From the NCBI GenBank assembly GCA_030833845.1, contig JAURGK010000008.1, positions 1 to 64,000 of the forward strand: a stretch of 64,000 bases of DNA, given 5' to 3'. The notes beneath the pieces were generated by a model. It was not told the origin of the DNA. It worked only from the letters and a program-made list of their open reading frames with translations, and made no database searches. Positions 16,399-24,789 of this stretch are shown piece after piece. Every line of letters starts with the position of its first letter. Positions within the stretch are counted from its first letter, which is position 1. The position numbers and the translations under genes were made by a program. This DNA comes from Crocinitomicaceae bacterium. Lineage in GTDB: Bacteria; Bacteroidota; Bacteroidia; Flavobacteriales_D; Crocinitomicaceae.

Positions 16399-17253
16399 TT
16401 AGTTTTCCTGATGAACAACCACTTGAGGATAAGGAATAACAATGCCCTGCTCGTCAAAGGCCTTTTTGAGACGTAACCTTAATTCACCAGTAACATCCCA
16501 TTGTTTCATGGCTACTGTTTCTCCTTGAATTTTAACAATGATTGCTGAGTCAGCAAAATCTTGAATGCGTACAAAAGCGGGTGTTTTTGTGATCTCTTTG
16601 GCAAACTTTTTATCCTTTTTTAATTCAATACCAACATTGTTGATAGTTTCAATTAATAAATCTAGATTGGTTTCGTAGGCTACTCCAATATCTAGATTTA
16701 CATTGGCGAAATCTTTGGCTGCATTTGAAACTAACGTGATTTCACCATGCGGTATGTAATGCACTGTTCCATCGGTATCGCGCAGTGTAGTCAAGCGAAG
16801 AGAAATCTTCTCAACCACACCCTTTACTCCATTTATATATACAAAATCACCGATTCTATATTGATTCTCCAGAATTAGAAAAAAGCCTGTAATCAAATCT
16901 CTGATCAGGTACTGGCCTCCAAAACCAAAGGCCAATCCAATGATCCCTGCACTGGCAATCAAGGGGCCAATCGGCAACCCGAATTCTTGCAAAATCATCA
17001 TGCCAATGGTAATCCAGACTAAAATTCTGGTTGCCCATGTGAAGATTTCGATAAGTGTATTTTCACGTTTAATTTCTGCTTCAGGAGATGTATACTTATC
17101 ACCTTGTACGGCTACCCGTACAATTTTGTCTATAAAACGATAAATCACTTTGTTGGCCAAAAATCCAACTATAAAGTAGACTAAAATGAGTATGCCGTGG
17201 GCCTTGAACCAAATCCAGAGGGCATCGAGACCAGAATGAATGTCTATTTCCAT
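16399..17253 (-). CDS. MscS-type mechanosensitive channel
   Basis: This 284-residue protein has three transmembrane helices (about 13-35, 63-85, 95-125), with the pore-lining third helix rich in Gly and Ala (IASAGIIGLAFGFGGQYLIRD) followed by FFLILENQYRIGDFV, then the MscS beta domain (YINGVKGVVEKISLRLT, DGTVHYIPHGE) and an alpha/beta C-terminal domain ending VIPYPQVVVHQ. It should open under membrane tension to release solutes during hypo-osmotic shock. It lies between the crtY-blh gene and an unknown gene on the same strand. Confidence 0.93.
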   Translation of the reverse strand: MEIDIHSGLDALWIWFKAHGILILVYFIVGFLANKVIYRFIDKIVRVAVQGDKYTSPEAEIKRENTLIEIFTWATRILVWITIGMMILQEFGLPIGPLIASAGIIGLAFGFGGQYLIRDLITGFFLILENQYRIGDFVYINGVKGVVEKISLRLTTLRDTDGTVHYIPHGEITLVSNAAKDFANVNLDIGVAYETNLDLLIETINNVGIELKKDKKFAKEITKTPAFVRIQDFADSAIIVKIQGETVAMKQWDVTGELRLRLKKAFDEQGIVIPYPQVVVHQEN

Positions 17254-17314
17254 ACCTAAAATTACTCAATTCTTTAAAGCAAACCTGCGCTGTATGAACT
17301 AAAGTAATACTTTT

Positions 17315-18160
17315 CTACGGGCAGATTAATTCTTTGGCTTCGGTATAGATTTGGTAATTCGTTCTGCGCTTGGCTGTATAGTTCAAATCATTCCCGTTGA
17401 AATACATTGGCGCACCCAAATCACCCAAGTTGTGAAATCTTGCTATTTCTGATCTTGCACATTTAAAGGGTTCGGCGTATCCTTCTACATGAAAATACAA
17501 CACATTATTAGACTGAAAATGGTAGGTGCTCACCGCATAAGTTAAGCCGCACTTCAATGTAATTTCCTTCTTACCCCTCGATGGTACAGGGTTGTTTGGA
17601 TTGGTTTGAATAATTTGATTCGTGTCCTTGATGACTGATTTAGTGAAGTTCTGCTCGGGTGCATTGAGGTAATAATAACAATAGCGGTCATAGGTTTTCT
17701 TTTTTTGATACCGGTATAAAAAGTATACCGGTGCAGCATAAACCCATGGCGAGAGCAATATATAAGGCCCATTAACTACAACACTGTAGCTAGTCAAACC
17801 CATAGACGTAATGGCCAAACCTAAGGGAATCAACGGAGCTCTGCGGGTTTTTTTAAGATCAATACCAGCATTCATAAAAGCATAATCCTTGCCCAAATAC
17901 ATACTTCCCGGCACAACCACATCTGCATTGGCAAGTTTATGAACTTCTTGAGATGGGAACTCTCTAAAAAAAATTGTATCCGATGAAATAAAATAAAATT
18001 TCATACAAGTGATGCTCGTGTCTGAACCTTTGACTTGAAATTGTAGCCATTTATCTTGATCAGGAAAATGTTTGCGGTAATTCCAGCTATTCATAAAAAC
18101 TTGCGAGGCAGTATGAAAAGCTAAGAAAAGGGCAATTATAGAAATACAAACTTGTTTCAT
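17315..18160 (-). CDS. Uncharacterised exported or membrane protein
   Basis: The 281-residue protein was not recognised. It has a signal peptide (MKQVCISIIALFLAFHTASQ), a soluble stretch, two hydrophobic segments at about 110-145 (PLIPLGLAITSMGLTSYSV and ILLSPWVYAAPVYFLYRY) followed by a basic KKK turn, and a soluble C-terminal half ending YTEAKELICP. The ATG at 18160 was chosen over 18196 because it starts the signal peptide and lies 15 bases after a perfect -7 element. Neighbours (mscS, xseBA) give no functional clue. Confidence 0.65.
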   Translation of the reverse strand: MKQVCISIIALFLAFHTASQVFMNSWNYRKHFPDQDKWLQFQVKGSDTSITCMKFYFISSDTIFFREFPSQEVHKLANADVVVPGSMYLGKDYAFMNAGIDLKKTRRAPLIPLGLAITSMGLTSYSVVVNGPYILLSPWVYAAPVYFLYRYQKKKTYDRYCYYYLNAPEQNFTKSVIKDTNQIIQTNPNNPVPSRGKKEITLKCGLTYAVSTYHFQSNNVLYFHVEGYAEPFKCARSEIARFHNLGDLGAPMYFNGNDLNYTAKRRTNYQIYTEAKELICP

Positions 18161-18175
18161 TTTCTTTATTTGAAA

Positions 18176-18183
18176 CAAAATTA
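18176..18183 (-). promoter_or_regulatory. -7 element for the unknown gene at 17315-18160
   Basis: Minus strand TAATTTTG matches TAnnTTTG and ends 15 bases before the ATG at 18160. Confidence 0.45.
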
Positions 18184-18260
18184 CCACGTAATTCATTAGC
18201 TACCCTACTTGATTTCACAAGTAATTGGCGGTGAGTTGCGAAAATCACAACTGTGAATTT

Positions 18261-18455
18261 TTATTCTGATTTCTTCATGATTTTTTGAATCTCAGTTTCG
18301 GTTTGCTGCAATTTATTTTGGCAGAATTCAACCAATTCATTTGCTCTTGAAACCGTTGTGGCCAGATCATCAATTTGAATTTCTTTATTTTCAAGTTTTT
18401 TAACAATGTCTTGTAATTGAGCTAAAGCTTCTTCGTAAGTTAAACTATCTTTCAT
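18261..18455 (-). CDS. xseB: Exodeoxyribonuclease VII small subunit
   Basis: The 64-residue protein is a helical hairpin with the XseB pattern: LTYEEALAQLQDIVKKLEN, then the loop EIQIDDLATTVSRANELVEF, then a second helix with a C-terminal lysine pair. Several copies surround the XseA tail in exonuclease VII, which degrades ssDNA from both ends. Its ATG overlaps the xseA stop by 4 bases (ATGA type), so translation is coupled. Confidence 0.92.
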   Translation of the reverse strand: MKDSLTYEEALAQLQDIVKKLENKEIQIDDLATTVSRANELVEFCQNKLQQTETEIQKIMKKSE

Positions 18456-19759
18456 GGCTCCTTTTGAATTTTTGTGATGGTACTATAAACAACTAAGCGA
18501 TCGGCTCTAGTCACAAGTTCTTTGCCTACATAATCGCCTTGGAATTTTGATAAATCGATATTTTCTATGCTACTCATCGTGTAGCCAGCCATGAGTAGTT
18601 TCAGCGGATTTAAAAATTCAAATTTTTCTCTGACCCCATTTAATTTTAAGCGCTCAAGATCCAATTGATTTTTAGCATTAAGTTGTACACGATCCATCAT
18701 ACCTGGCAACTCCGTGGATTGAACAATTCTAACGTAATGAAGTGCTGCAGCAACTCCAGAATTCATACTTAGCTCCAAAGTTGAGCGATAGGCTGCAACA
18801 ACCGTTTGAAAATAATGCGTCAAGAGGAGGTTGATTTTTGTCAAGGATTCGGTAGCTACTGCAAGTTGAGTGAGCACTTGGGTAACAGACCGGTCAATAT
18901 TCGTCTGGAGTTCTGAAAGAAAGGTGCCAATACGTAGATATAAAAATTTTGCAACGGCCGTTGGCGTTATTTGCCTTGTATGGGCGACTAAATCTACAAC
19001 CACCTCATCTGTTTCATGTCCTATACCGGTAAGTAAGGGCAAACGCAATTGGGCAACGCATTTACAAAGCTCATAATCATTAAATACATTTAAATCCATT
19101 TTACTGCCTCCACCTCGCAGCAAGACAATCGCATCTGCATCAAAAGTATCTGCCTCTTGAAGAGCACCAATGATTTGATTTGCCGCACGATCTCCTTGTA
19201 CACTTGTAGCTATTTCCTTTATTGTAAAATTCCGAAATATCGGATTGGTACTCATTTCACTTAAAAAATCTCTGTATCCTGAGGTATCCGGTGAACCAAT
19301 TAAAACAATGCGCTTAATGATCAAAGGCAACAAAAGCTGCCTTTGAAGATCGAATAATCCTTCTTTTTGCAGACGCTCTATGGTTTGTTTTTTTTTGAGT
19401 TCTATTTCCCCGTAGGTATAGGCTGGGTCTAGGTCATGGATCGTTAAAGAAAGTCCATAAATTTCATGAAAAACCAGTGAAACCCTGAATAGAAGTCTGT
19501 TGCCCGGCTGTAACAACTCTTTGAATTCGTTGCCTAAATTGGTTTGCAAAGCCAACACCTGACTGCGCCAAATTACTGCCTTCATTTGGGCCGTATGAAT
19601 ACCCTCTTTTGAATCGGCCAACTCTAGATAATAATGACCATTTTTGATGGTGAGTTTCAATAATTCACAACTTACCCAGTAGGCTTGTTCACCAAAATTT
19701 TGCCCAAACATGCGTCTGACACTCTCGGCGAGTTGCGTAAGGGTAAAGGTTTTCTTCAT
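18452..19759 (-). CDS. xseA: Exodeoxyribonuclease VII large subunit
   Basis: The protein (435 residues from ATG 19759) has an N-terminal OB-fold DNA-binding domain (about 1-100: AYWVSCELLKLTIKNGHYYLEL), then the catalytic exonuclease VII domain with LIGSPDTSGYRDFL, DAIVLLRGGGSKMDLNVFND and LLTGIGHETDEVVVDLVAHTR, and a long helical C-terminal region. It works with XseB on ssDNA in repair. A TTG at 19768 is possible, but that TTG belongs to a -7-like TTACTTTG lying 6 bases before the ATG at 19759, so the ATG is preferred. Confidence 0.93.
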   Translation of the reverse strand: MKKTFTLTQLAESVRRMFGQNFGEQAYWVSCELLKLTIKNGHYYLELADSKEGIHTAQMKAVIWRSQVLALQTNLGNEFKELLQPGNRLLFRVSLVFHEIYGLSLTIHDLDPAYTYGEIELKKKQTIERLQKEGLFDLQRQLLLPLIIKRIVLIGSPDTSGYRDFLSEMSTNPIFRNFTIKEIATSVQGDRAANQIIGALQEADTFDADAIVLLRGGGSKMDLNVFNDYELCKCVAQLRLPLLTGIGHETDEVVVDLVAHTRQITPTAVAKFLYLRIGTFLSELQTNIDRSVTQVLTQLAVATESLTKINLLLTHYFQTVVAAYRSTLELSMNSGVAAALHYVRIVQSTELPGMMDRVQLNAKNQLDLERLKLNGVREKFEFLNPLKLLMAGYTMSSIENIDLSKFQGDYVGKELVTRADRLVVYSTITKIQKEP

Positions 19760-19812
19760 CTGTTTCAAAGTAACGGAATATTCCCTAATTTCGATGAAAT
19801 AAAATGTTACTT

Positions 19813-21738
19813 ATGCGATTCATTTTACCTTTCTTATGCATCTTAGCCTTTACTTCAATTGCACAAATACCAAGCTATGTGCCCATCTATGGCCTACAAT
19901 GTTATTACCCATTTAATGGAAATGGCAATGATGCTAGCAGCCAAAACAATCACCTCACTAACAATGGGGCTGTGCTTACCTCAGACAGATTTGGCAACCC
20001 CAATTCAGCTTACGATTTTGATGGCATCAGTGCCTATTTAACCAAAACAAATCCGAGTTGGATATTCAATTCCACCTCTACATTTACAGTTTCTTTTTGG
20101 GCCAACCGTCAGAATACGGCAACAAATGGGATTGCCATTATGAATAGTACTGCGACAGGTGGAAATTTCATTTGGATTTGGCAAGCAAATGGAACTGATA
20201 TGAAATATGGCACCAATAAGCAAGGTGCAGCTTGGATCTGGATTACCAATCCGAGTACAAATAATATTTGGACCCACTATGTAATGGTGTATAATGCCGG
20301 AACCATGCAGCTCTATCAAGACAATGTGCTGGTAGGAACCAACACCTTCACGCATACTGGAGTCAATAGTGCAAACTTACCACTCTGGATTGGCAGGGGC
20401 CACGGCGGCAATCCATTTTATGGAAAGATTGATGATGTCGGGATTTGGAATCGGGTGCTCAGCCCCTGTGAAATTCACGACTTATATACGGCAAGCAATA
20501 CATTGACAACGGTAAGTGCTGGGCCCGATTTATATGCTTGTAATGGCGGATCAGTAACCCTCAACGGGACTGGCGCGCAAACATACCTTTGGTCTCCAAA
20601 TGTGGTGAACGGCAGTAGCTTTACCCCTACTATTAATCAAACTTATACGCTCACTGGTTTTGATATGAATAACTGTTCTGCTTGGGATCAGACTAATATA
20701 CTTTTAGAACAATTCACCATTAATGCCGGCCCCGATGTAGTAGTGTGCCAGGGAGATAGTGCGGTTTTGAGTGCCACAGGAGCTCCAAATATAATTTGGA
20801 ATAGCAATGATGTGAGCAATGGCATTCCGTTTTTCCCAATCAATAGTGGGTATATAACAGCATTTGCTACAAGTGCAAATGGCTGCCAAGCCAGTGATTC
20901 AGTATTGCTAACCATCAATCCTTCCCCTACCATTAATGCAGGTTTTGATTTAGCCTTGTGCCCTGGCGATAGTCTATTACTTGGGGCAAGTGGAGCTTCA
21001 AACATACTTTGGAATGGCAATATTGCTAACAATAGCTACATTACTCCAATGAGCAGCCAAGATTATATTGCCACGGGGACAGATAGCTTGGGGTGCAGTG
21101 GATCAGATACTATTACTGTAAGCCTTGGCGCATTTCCAGACCTCGATGCGGGTCCTGATATTTCTGTATGCTATGGAGATGAAATTACCTTGAATGGCAC
21201 AGGAGGTATTTTTATGTTCTGGGACAACAATGTTGTGGATGGCATTCCTTTTGTGCCACTGCTAAGTCAATCGTATGTGCTAACGGGGGCTTCCCCTGAA
21301 GGTTGTGTTGGAACTGACACGGTTAATGTAACAGTAAACGACAACATTGTGCTTGAGATCATTGCCGAAGCCATTGATAGCTATACGCTGAATGGCCAAA
21401 CATATACGCAGTCAGGAACTTATACCCAAATATTGACAAGCTCTACTGGTTGCGACAGCACCATCAACCTCTATCTTACCTTAGATTTCACAGGCTTGGA
21501 AGAAAACAATACCGCTATGTGGAGTATTTATCCCAATCCAGCAAAAGATGTTCTTTATTTAATGAGTCACACCGCCTTCAATGATTCAGAGATAATCATT
21601 TTTGATTCTTATGGTAGGCAAATACGGAGTGCCGTTGCTAATGAATCAACAAAGGCACTTGAGCTTTTGGAAATTCCTAACGGAATTTATTTTATTCAAA
21701 TCGGCGCCTTAACTAAACGCTTCGAAATACTCCGCTAG
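19813..21738 (+). CDS. LamG-domain T9SS type A secreted protein
   Basis: After a signal peptide (MRFILPFLCILAFTSIAQ) comes a LamG/concanavalin-like jelly-roll (about 25-225: CYYPFNGNGNDASSQNN, AYDFDG, FTVSFWANR, IDDVGIWNRVLS), a sugar- or ligand-binding domain. It is followed by four ~69-residue PKD/Ig-like repeats (each NAGPD..C.GDS....), one GCDS module and a T9SS type A sorting domain (YPNPAKD onward). It should be displayed on the cell surface or released. ATG 19804 is three codons upstream; 19813 gives a cleaner signal peptide and lies 19 bases after a one-mismatch -7 (TAATTTCG, 19786-19793). Confidence 0.83.
   Translation: MRFILPFLCILAFTSIAQIPSYVPIYGLQCYYPFNGNGNDASSQNNHLTNNGAVLTSDRFGNPNSAYDFDGISAYLTKTNPSWIFNSTSTFTVSFWANRQNTATNGIAIMNSTATGGNFIWIWQANGTDMKYGTNKQGAAWIWITNPSTNNIWTHYVMVYNAGTMQLYQDNVLVGTNTFTHTGVNSANLPLWIGRGHGGNPFYGKIDDVGIWNRVLSPCEIHDLYTASNTLTTVSAGPDLYACNGGSVTLNGTGAQTYLWSPNVVNGSSFTPTINQTYTLTGFDMNNCSAWDQTNILLEQFTINAGPDVVVCQGDSAVLSATGAPNIIWNSNDVSNGIPFFPINSGYITAFATSANGCQASDSVLLTINPSPTINAGFDLALCPGDSLLLGASGASNILWNGNIANNSYITPMSSQDYIATGTDSLGCSGSDTITVSLGAFPDLDAGPDISVCYGDEITLNGTGGIFMFWDNNVVDGIPFVPLLSQSYVLTGASPEGCVGTDTVNVTVNDNIVLEIIAEAIDSYTLNGQTYTQSGTYTQILTSSTGCDSTINLYLTLDFTGLEENNTAMWSIYPNPAKDVLYLMSHTAFNDSEIIIFDSYGRQIRSAVANESTKALELLEIPNGIYFIQIGALTKRFEILR
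20512..21345 (+). repeat. Four tandem PKD/Ig-like protein repeats
   Basis: Four consecutive repeats of 68-71 residues share the opening AGPD(or F)xxxCxGD, a central W, and a closing GCxxxD. DNA-level identity is low, so they are old duplications. Confidence 0.8.
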
Positions 21739-21739
21739 C

Positions 21740-22528
21740 TTAGCGTTTAGCTTTTACGGGGTTGCGCAAATTGGTATAGCCAACAATGTGCAATTTAATT
21801 GTGCCTACGGGTAGTTTTGCCTTTACCAATACGGGCAGCTTGTTGTCGTCGGCGGTAACGTAAAACAGGACGTCTTCTTCATTTTTAAAGTATCGACCTG
21901 TTTGAACGAGTGGCACAAACTTATGGCATTTGAATTTGCCTTTGTCGGTGCTGATGATATGATCTCCTAGGTATTTGATTTTTAATTCAAAGATCTCATT
22001 ATCCATAAAAACAGGAAAGGTGAAAGTTTTACCTACCGGTGCATTTTTCAATGGCAGCGTTCGGGCATAATAAAATGCAGAAATCATGTCTTGGGTACCC
22101 ATAGGTATGGCAAAAGACTTTCCTTTATCTGTTTCAACAGTTTTGTTTTGATGATGAAAGGTATAATCCTGACTGATTTTATAACCACCTTCATCTACGC
22201 GTCGCTTAAAAAACCATGGCATAATACTTCGCTGATCCAAATAGGTTTCATAGGTGTCGTCCACCTTAAAAACATGATCAAAGGTATTGATAGAATACCC
22301 CTTCCCAATAGCATGATATAATGACCGCCCATGCCCCTTTCGGTCGGTCCATTTGAGGTATAAGGTAACTTCACCAGCATCAATGAGGCCATAACTGAGC
22401 TTGTAGCGCAACTTTTCACCAACTGCAAATGCATCATTTTGGACAACAGGAAAAATCTCCTTAGAGGAACTAGAAATTGAGAGTAGCAAGAGAAGTAATG
22501 TTACTCCCCTAAGAAAAAAGTATTTCAT
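21740..22528 (-). CDS. DUF3108 domain periplasmic protein
   Basis: This 262-residue protein has a signal peptide (about 1-21, GVTLLLLLLSISSSS) and the DUF3108 pattern: FAVGEKLRYKLSYGLIDAGEVTL at the start of the mature protein, DDTYETYLD, QDMISAFYYARTLPL, DNEIFELKIKYLG and a VYFTADDNKLPV-like strand near the end. Family function is unknown; the fold is a beta-rich periplasmic domain. It follows tyrS on the same strand after 41 bases that contain an inverted repeat. It ends one base from the convergent LamG gene. Confidence 0.85.
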   Translation of the reverse strand: MKYFFLRGVTLLLLLLSISSSSKEIFPVVQNDAFAVGEKLRYKLSYGLIDAGEVTLYLKWTDRKGHGRSLYHAIGKGYSINTFDHVFKVDDTYETYLDQRSIMPWFFKRRVDEGGYKISQDYTFHHQNKTVETDKGKSFAIPMGTQDMISAFYYARTLPLKNAPVGKTFTFPVFMDNEIFELKIKYLGDHIISTDKGKFKCHKFVPLVQTGRYFKNEEDVLFYVTADDNKLPVLVKAKLPVGTIKLHIVGYTNLRNPVKAKR

Positions 22529-22532
22529 AGCT

Positions 22533-22548
22533 GTGCTTTTTAAAGCAC
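22533..22548. repeat. Inverted repeat upstream of the DUF3108 gene
   Basis: GTGCTTT-TT-AAAGCAC is a perfect 7-bp inverted repeat just 5 bases before the DUF3108 start, between it and tyrS. It could be an operator or a weak tyrS terminator; there is no U tract. Confidence 0.4.
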
Positions 22549-22569
22549 CTAGTCAAAGTTTGTGCCAAA

Positions 22570-23853
22570 TTAAGGAGCGACGGTAAGAATGTAGTTGTTC
22601 TTTTTGCCTTTACCAATCAGCACATAACGATTATTGATCAAATGTGCAGGGCTTAAAATAAAATCTTCGGTCACTTTTTCTTTGTTCACCGAGATAGCAT
22701 TTGCCTTGAGTTCTCGACGGGCCTCACCATTTGAACTTAAAAACCCTGTTTTGCTCGAGAGTGCTTCAATGATACTAATTCCCTGCCCAAAATCAGCTTC
22801 GGAAATACGTGCTTGTGGTACACCTTCAAAAACGGCAAAAAAGTCTTTTTCAGACAGCGAACGCAAGTCATCGGCAGTAGATTTACCAAAAAGTATATTA
22901 CTCGCAGCAATGGCAGTCTGTAGTGCTTCTGAACCATGTACTCTAGTAGTAATATCTTCAGCAATAGCTTTTTGCAAAATGCGTAAATGAGGGGCCTCGG
23001 CATGTTGCAATTCTAAGGCCTCAATTTCTTCTTTGCTGCGCAATGTGAAAATACGTATGTAGTTGCCAGCATCTGCATCAGAGGCATTGAGCCAAAACTG
23101 ATAAAAGGCATAGGGGCTGGTCTTTTCTGGGTCAAGCCAAACAGATCCGCCTTCAGTTTTGCCAAATTTGGTGCCATCGGCCTTTTTAATCAATGGCGTG
23201 GTAACCGCATATGCTTCACCTCCAGATTTGCGACGAATCAATTCAGTACCCGTAACAATATTACCCCATTGATCTGAACCCCCCAATTGTAATATGCAAT
23301 TGTGGTGCAAATTGAGGTAATAAAAATCATATCCCTGCACCAATTGATAAGAAAACTCAGTAAATGACATGCCGGTTTCTAGGCGTTTTTTAACGGAATC
23401 TTTAGCCAACATATAATTGACTGATATATGTTTTCCAACATCGCGAATGAAATCCAGGAAAGACATATTTTCAAACCAGTCATAATTATTGACCATTTCT
23501 GCCGCATTATCACCCGTATTGAAATCTAAGAAAGCCTCCAATTGCTTTTTGACACAAGCCACATTGTGCTGCAGCGTTTGGGCATCTAACAAGTTGCGCT
23601 CTTGGCTTTTGCCTGAAGGGTCACCTACCATGCCAGTTGCACCACCGACCAGGGCATAGGGTTTGTGGCCTGCTCGCTGAAAATGGACTAGTGTCATGAT
23701 TTGCACCAAATGACCAACATGCAAAGAATCGGCCGTAGGGTCAAAGCCAATGTAGCCTGCTGACATCTTTTTTAGAAGTGCTTCTTCGGTGCCGGGCATG
23801 ATATCATGAATCATGCCTCGCCATTGTAGTTCTGCGATAAAATTGCTGGGCAT
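22570..23853 (-). CDS. tyrS: Tyrosine--tRNA ligase
   Basis: The enzyme charges tRNA-Tyr. The 427-residue protein is a bacterial TyrRS: class I signature HVGH (45-48) after YIGFDPTADSL, the tyrosine-binding GGATGMVGDPSGK and YQLVQGYDFYYL, GGSDQWGN, the KMSKS loop as KFGKT (229-233), and a C-terminal S4 RNA-binding domain (about 350-427). It starts one base after gldA ends, so the two are probably one transcript. Confidence 0.97.
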   Translation of the reverse strand: MPSNFIAELQWRGMIHDIMPGTEEALLKKMSAGYIGFDPTADSLHVGHLVQIMTLVHFQRAGHKPYALVGGATGMVGDPSGKSQERNLLDAQTLQHNVACVKKQLEAFLDFNTGDNAAEMVNNYDWFENMSFLDFIRDVGKHISVNYMLAKDSVKKRLETGMSFTEFSYQLVQGYDFYYLNLHHNCILQLGGSDQWGNIVTGTELIRRKSGGEAYAVTTPLIKKADGTKFGKTEGGSVWLDPEKTSPYAFYQFWLNASDADAGNYIRIFTLRSKEEIEALELQHAEAPHLRILQKAIAEDITTRVHGSEALQTAIAASNILFGKSTADDLRSLSEKDFFAVFEGVPQARISEADFGQGISIIEALSSKTGFLSSNGEARRELKANAISVNKEKVTEDFILSPAHLINNRYVLIGKGKKNNYILTVAP

Positions 23854-23854
23854 T

Positions 23855-24754
23855 TTATTTGGTTAATTCTTTGAATACTTCTTCTAGTGATTTTTTATCC
23901 ACACGAAGTGTGAGTATGAGCCATTGCTCATTTTGAGCATGTTGGGCGATAGCTTTTCTCAAATCTAACTGGGTAACTGATTCAATAAGCCAACCATTAT
24001 CAAATGGCTCTACTTTGCTAACTCCTGAAATTTTGGAAAGTTGAGATTTCGAAACTTTTGTATCGAATTCTACATATACTGTTTGGTGTTCCTGCTCCTG
24101 CTGTAGAGTTTTGGCACTGTCGTCAGCGACAATTTGACCTTTGGATATGATGATAACTCGGTCACAGATGGCTTCCACTTCTTGCATAATGTGAGTGGAG
24201 AGTATAACTGTTTTCTCTTTTCCAATGCGCCTAATAAGGTCACGTATTTCTACCAACTGATTAGGGTCCAAACCTGTGGTGGGCTCATCTAAAATGAGCA
24301 CCTCAGGATCGTGAATGATGGCTTGCGCTAGGCCAACACGCTGGCGATAGCCCTTGGAAAGTGCACCGATTTTTTTGTGCTGCTCTACCTCTAGACCTAC
24401 GGCTGTGATCATTTCTGCTACGCGCGCTTTGAGGTTTTTTATTTTATAAATGCGTCCAACAAATTCAAGGTATTCACGCACATACATGTCTGTGTACAAG
24501 GGGTTGTTTTCAGGCAAATACCCTATTAATTTGCGGGTTTCAAGTTTATCAATGTCTACCTTAAGACCACAAATCTCTACTTCACCCTCACTTGCAGGTA
24601 TAAACCCAGTCATGATTTTCATGGTGGTAGATTTTCCAGCACCATTTGGGCCTAAAAAAGCGACGATTTCACCTTTTTTAACCGAAAAACTGACATCGCG
24701 AACTGCTGCTTGCTCGCCGTAGTATTTATATAAGTTTTTAACAACTATGGACAT
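23855..24754 (-). CDS. gldA: Gliding motility-associated ABC transporter ATPase GldA
   Basis: The 299-residue ATPase has Walker A GPNGAGKST (35-43), the LSKGYRQRVGLA signature, Walker B LILDEPTTGLDP and the switch histidine in ILSTHIMQEVE, plus a ~75-residue C-terminal domain typical of GldA. In Flavobacterium johnsoniae GldA works with GldF and GldG, and the complex supports gliding. No gldF or gldG gene is in this window. The assignment to GldA over other drug-export-type ATPases rests on length and overall resemblance. A TAACTTCG -7-like element stands 6 bases before the ATG. Confidence 0.8.
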   Translation of the reverse strand: MSIVVKNLYKYYGEQAAVRDVSFSVKKGEIVAFLGPNGAGKSTTMKIMTGFIPASEGEVEICGLKVDIDKLETRKLIGYLPENNPLYTDMYVREYLEFVGRIYKIKNLKARVAEMITAVGLEVEQHKKIGALSKGYRQRVGLAQAIIHDPEVLILDEPTTGLDPNQLVEIRDLIRRIGKEKTVILSTHIMQEVEAICDRVIIISKGQIVADDSAKTLQQEQEHQTVYVEFDTKVSKSQLSKISGVSKVEPFDNGWLIESVTQLDLRKAIAQHAQNEQWLILTLRVDKKSLEEVFKELTK

Positions 24755-24789
24755 GGTATGCGAAGTTACTCAATTTTTCAGAGAAACGT

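Noticed and set aside
20512-21345. Tandem repeats as a CRISPR or minisatellite
   Set aside because: Repeats are protein-level PKD/Ig-like domains of about 69 codons with low DNA identity and no spacers.
24761-24768. TAACTTCG before gldA as another 4-base leaderless promoter
   Set aside because: It has a mismatch and the spacer is 6, so it is not counted in the class.
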